Origin: Talinum fruticosum
Taxonomy: Eukaryota; Streptophyta; Magnoliopsida; Caryophyllales; Talinaceae
Reading direction: 5' to 3'
Assembly: GCA_021018815.1 (NCBI GenBank)
Contig: JAITYX010000052.1
Span: 3,524,501-3,588,500 of the forward strand
DNA: 64,000 nucleotides
The notes under the pieces were generated by a model, which searched no databases, was not told the origin of the DNA, and worked only from the letters and a program-made list of their open reading frames with translations. How positions within the stretch are numbered: position 1 is the stretch's first letter; the number at the start of each line of letters is the position of its first letter. The translations under genes were made by a program, and so were the position numbers. This document shows positions 60,581 through 64,000 of this stretch, piece after piece.

Positions 60581-61199
60581 ATATTTGAAACAATTAATAG
60601 GAGGATTCAATAACATGATCATTAGGTCCTAAAACAACTATCATTAGGATTCAAACCTTATCGACCACAACTAACGAAGGTGAAGGAATGCTTAGCCCGG
60701 AAATGTGTTTGACCCAAGGATGTTAAAAGCTTCGTCGGAAATGCAACCGTCATCGGAGACAATAGAAGGTGTCCGATCCAATGACATCGTACCTTACGGA
60801 TGGAGAGAGAGAGGGGTAGCGAGCGAATTCGGACGGATGGAGAGGCAGCGCGCTACGGTGGTGGGCGATTGGGTTCGGTGCTTGTGGTGGCCGGCGGGAG
60901 GTGGCCGGTCAGGTGGTGGCCGGCGAATTTTTGGCCGGTCGGGGAGGTGGCCGGCAGAGAAGGGGAGAGATGAGAGCACCTGTCGCGCTCTACGGTGGTG
61001 GGCGATTGGGTTCGGTCTCTGTGGTGGCCGGCGGGAGGTGGCCGGTCGAGTGGTGGCCGGCTAATTTTTGGCCGGTCGAGGAGGTGGTCGACAGAGAAGG
61101 GAGAGAGATGAGAGCACCGGCGTGAGATTAAAGGTTGTTTTTTCGAATTAAAGCGTTGTTAATTTTGAATTAAAGCGTTGTTAATGCTTTTAAGGCCTC

Positions 61200-61313
61200 C
61201 CCAAATCGGGACCGTTGAATTTAATTTGGACGGTTGAGATGAAAAGTTCTCAAATTAGGAGTAGTTCTCATTTTTAGGGGGTTCTCATTTTTAGGGGGTT
61301 CTCATATGAACCC
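61200..61313. mobile_element. internal MULE-type terminus abutting the right arm
   Basis: The segment ends, read inverted, as ggggttcatatgagaacccc followed by two cctaaaaatgagaac units. It therefore matches the outer termini but lies inside the structure, directly against the inner edge of the right arm (gctttt-cgagtcatctg). It is most simply the end of the element that carried the FAR1 transposase. Its partner end was not found near 58514. Confidence 0.65.
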
Positions 61314-61546
61314 CGCTTTTCGAGTCATCTGTTCGTGTTACCAAGTCATGCGATCTTATGTACTTTGACATTTTAATTATATTGTGAAAGGTGAATATTT
61401 TTTAAGATAATTTGTGAAAAGTGAATCATGATTTTTCTTTCTATACATAATCGAGAAGTCTCTCGTCCTTCCCTCTCTTTGTCAACTTTTGTGCTTATGG
61501 TTCTTTCTTAGAGTTTTTGTGCCTATGTTTTGTGCTTATGGTTCAT

Positions 61547-61619
61547 TAGCCCATGTGGGATTTGAACCCACATATTTTGTGTACGAACACAAATGCTCTA
61601 CCAATTGAGCTAATGGACT
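61547..61619 (-). tRNA. tRNA-like sequence in right inverted arm
   Basis: This is the mirror copy of 58210-58282. It differs at the base before the T stem (the minus strand reads aaaatatgtggg where the other copy reads aaaataggtggg). All stems and both pol III boxes are kept, and the same abnormal six-base anticodon loop is present, so the defect predates the formation of the inverted arms. Confidence 0.55.
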
Positions 61620-63195
61620 ATGTAAATCTCATTGTTTCAATTCCAATAATCAAACACAATTTGACACAATCCAACAATCATATCAACTCATACTAAGACA
61701 ATACCAACAAGACAGGCAATGCAACTAGAGACAATAAATAGAGGCAATTGAACTAGCTCCAACAACCATCACCGATTTTGTTAAAGCCAAAAGTCGCCTT
61801 CGAGTAGGTAGTACTGCTGAAGCATTAAAAACATCTCAGTGCTTCTATCAACAAAAATTAAAGGCTTCTATCAAGCAAAAGTCTTCAGGTAGGCAATGGA
61901 AACAAGCTTTCACTTAGATTTTTGAGATATTGAGGACATATAAAATCAAGCCCGATATTTGAGTTTCCAAAATCTAGATCGACAAATGCATCATAGGAAT
62001 TAAGATTCTTCTCCTTTCATGAAGTGCTCTACCTTAGCATGATCAAATAATTTTGCACGAATAGGGAAAAGTTTAATCTAGTTAGTAATGTCTTGCAGAC
62101 GTTTCACTCAACTTTGCGAGAATAGTAGGTTGTGGTTGATAATGCCCGAATCCAAGGTCCGAACAATACTGCTGATGCCATAAATGCAACCACATCAACA
62201 ATTACAGCTCATACAGTAGTAGCCGCAATGTCCAATTTCGACAACAGGGAAAGATAAAGATACTAGAACAAGCATTTGACAACAACAAATGCATCAATTT
62301 CAACCCCAAATCCAAGAACGAGATATGCATCAAACAGAAATCCAAGAACAATCTCATGTTCAATTGTTGCATTTGTTTTGGAGAGATTCTAATTCAATAA
62401 TCTCATAAATCCTACACTCGAAATCACGTAAATCCAAACAGAAATCCAAGAACAACTCCAAATTGTGATTCTAATTATAAAACAGAAATTTCAATTGAAA
62501 TTAAACAGAAATTTAATATAGAGAATATAACAAACCCTAGATTCGAGAGAGAGTTGGCGATTTGGGTTCCACGGCTCGGGTCTCCGGTGGTGGTATGGTG
62601 GTTGGCGCGGTGGTTGGTGAAGTGGTGGTCGGGGAGTAGACATGGGCAGCGACCGAGGTAGTGACCGGCGAATTGCGGTGAGAGAAGGAGCGCTGCAGTG
62701 GAAAGAGAGAGAGGGGCAACGACCAAATCGCAGGAGGTTGGGGAGACTTTCCGGTGCTGTGGTGGTCGGCGAGTGCAGGTGGTGGCCGGCGATTGGGTTC
62801 CGGTGTTGTGGGAGGTGGACGGTGAGAGTTAGACGTCGGCGAATTGCGAGTGAGCGAGGGGGACAGCGAGCGAGTGAGAGGCGGGTGCGGCCGGCGATTG
62901 GATTCCGGTGCTGCGGTGACGAGCGACGTGGCCTGCGAGGTGGTGGCCGGCGATTTTGAAGGTAGAGAGGGTAGAGAGATGGCAAAGGTTAGAGCAAGGG
63001 GATAAACCGGAGAGCGAGCGAGGTCGAGGGAGGAATGAGGATTGAAAATTTTAATAATTTTTGCCTAAATTAAAGTATGAATGATTTTAATATCTTCCTT
63101 ATATCGGAACCGTTAGATTAAATTTGAACGGTTCGGATGATAAGTTCTCATAAAAAGGGGTTCTCATTTTTAGGGGTTCTCATATGAACCGTCCC

Positions 63196-63297
<102 letters not shown>

Positions 63298-63299
63298 AA

Positions 63300-63643
63300 A
63301 TATATAATTATATATACATCAAACGGAAGAAGTGCAGAGACCAAATTCTCATCACGCAGGGTGGGCCGGGCTCAGGGAAGTGGGCTCGAATATCTTTTCG
63401 GTTCTCAAACCCAATTCCAGAATTGCGCGCCAATAACTATAACTGAATAGTGAATACGGTGTCCTTGAACAACCATTTCTGTTACTAAAAACTAAACCTC
63501 TGAAATCCCCCTGAGGAGGAAGAAAATCTTCAAGAAGAACCAAGGAGAAGAAGAAGATTCACCAATTAAGCCTACAAATTTCATTCGTTCCGTCATCCCC
63601 TTTTCTGCTATATTCGTACTCATTTCATCAACACTGTGAGAAA
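63300..63643 (+). promoter_or_regulatory. 5' region of UBL-E
   Basis: This is a near-identical copy of 53338-53684 upstream of UBL-D, with small indels (gcagagaccaaattc versus gccaaattc; one loss of ctct near 63405). It contains gggtgggccgg, attgcgcgccaat and ctctgaaatccccctga. Confidence 0.75.
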
Positions 63644-64000
63644 ATGTACGTGACAGTGCTGGACCAGAGTGCATATGGGCGTTCATTCAGCATTCAAGTA
63701 GGGGATTTTGACACTGTGCTTCAGATGAAAGAGAAGATCGAAGATTTCACTGGTATATCGGTTTCTCAGCAGGTTCTTTCCTGCGAGGATGACCTGCTCC
63801 TTGATGACACTGGCTGTGTCCAGACTTGTCTTATCGGCATTGATCCCCAAGTTCTGCTGTACACTCTGGCCCAGTGCGAAGGTCTGCCTCTGCCACATGT
63901 GACAGCCCAGCTGCTTGTCAAATTGCCCAAATCATATTGCCTTTTCCCTCTTGTCATGAATCTCAGTGACTCTGTTCTGCTACTTAAACAGACACTCAAA
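63644..64000 (+). CDS. UBL-E: duplicate of UBL-D, truncated by window end
   Basis: The first 119 codons are present and open, starting MYVTVLDQSAYGRSFSIQVG. The frame is uninterrupted through UBL1 and into UBL2 (AQLLVKLPKSYCLFPLVMNL, SDSVLLLKQTL). The comparison with UBL-D shows scattered substitutions concentrated between residues 46 and 83 (for example CEDDLLLDDTGCVQTCLIGI against CRSNLLLDDTRSVRSCRIRP), while the start and the 84-119 region are almost unchanged. By analogy the exon 1 donor should lie just past the window end. Function is as uncertain as for UBL-D. Confidence 0.82.
   Translation, partial: MYVTVLDQSAYGRSFSIQVGDFDTVLQMKEKIEDFTGISVSQQVLSCEDDLLLDDTGCVQTCLIGIDPQVLLYTLAQCEGLPLPHVTAQLLVKLPKSYCLFPLVMNLSDSVLLLKQTLK

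Larger units (their letters stand above)
56605..63195. mobile_element. Mutator-like structure with 1.9-kb inverted arms
   Basis: The left arm (56605-58514) and right arm (61311-63195) are near-identical inverted copies over about 1.9 kb and enclose a 2.8-kb core. The right end reads, inverted, GGGACGGTTCATATGAGAAC followed by repeated cctaaaaatgagaac units; the left end starts within this motif, and its first bases appear lost or diverged. Long arms, this terminus and FAR1-type transposase remnants in the core point to a Mutator-like element. A third, similar terminus at 61200-61313 faces the right arm, so the structure is nested or rearranged. A 9-base target duplication could not be found because the right flank is a TA microsatellite. 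The arms hold a Pro-rich, GC-rich stretch and a tRNA-like sequence. Confidence 0.8.

Noticed and set aside
60705..61125. Overlapping Gly/Arg/Trp-rich frames on both strands
   Set aside because: These are low-complexity ggtggccggc repeats in transposon sub-terminal DNA with open frames in several phases, which is compositional.

Overview
This is nuclear DNA from a flowering plant, almost certainly a eudicot. The genes have many short exons with GT-AG introns and plant-specific families (CASP-like protein, GAMYB-type R2R3-MYB with a miR159 site, plant GT31 galactosyltransferase, ATG8). They sit in AT-rich intergenic DNA full of plant transposons (CACTA, hAT, PIF/Harbinger, Mutator-like, LTR and LINE remnants) and CT/GA/TA microsatellites. 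The species cannot be named from the sequence.

Layout. At 1-3982 lies the 3' part of a beta-1,3-galactosyltransferase gene (+). At 5274-6558 is a three-exon CASP-like membrane protein (+). From 7.9 to 12.9 kb is a repeat zone: a 0.53-kb tandem duplication split by a PIF/Harbinger element, a LINE RNase H remnant and a small hAT element. ATG8 (+) occupies 13.1-16.2 kb, followed by a 1.06-kb hAT element and an old LINE tail. UBL-A (21588-22816, +) is the first of five ubiquitin-like genes. From 24.4 to 30.1 kb there is a solo LTR, a probable gene-capturing MULE and a CACTA element. A GAMYB-like gene lies at 32467-36010 (-). The next gene-poor stretch holds only an SKP1-like fragment at 40.7 kb. 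UBL-B (42108-43883, +) is followed by a decayed MYB copy at 44.5-44.9 kb. After more repeats come UBL-C (51510-52499), UBL-D (53685-55078) and UBL-E (63644 to the window end, partial), all on +. A 6.6-kb Mutator-like structure with 1.9-kb inverted arms separates D from E. Each arm carries a tRNA-like sequence, and the core holds FAR1-type transposase debris.

The most distinctive content is the cluster of ubiquitin-like genes. They encode proteins built from two to four divergent ubiquitin-fold repeats, none ending in the diglycine needed for conjugation. Introns recur at the same point inside successive repeats. Member A appears to fuse two ubiquitin-like repeats to a four-helix membrane domain with a Cys/His-rich tail. 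Members A and C each carry a single one-base frameshift beside a five-base homopolymer, and one added base restores an exactly divisible coding length in both. D and E are recent duplicates that share their promoter region. The other genes look like ordinary housekeeping or developmental genes and show no functional link to the cluster beyond proximity.
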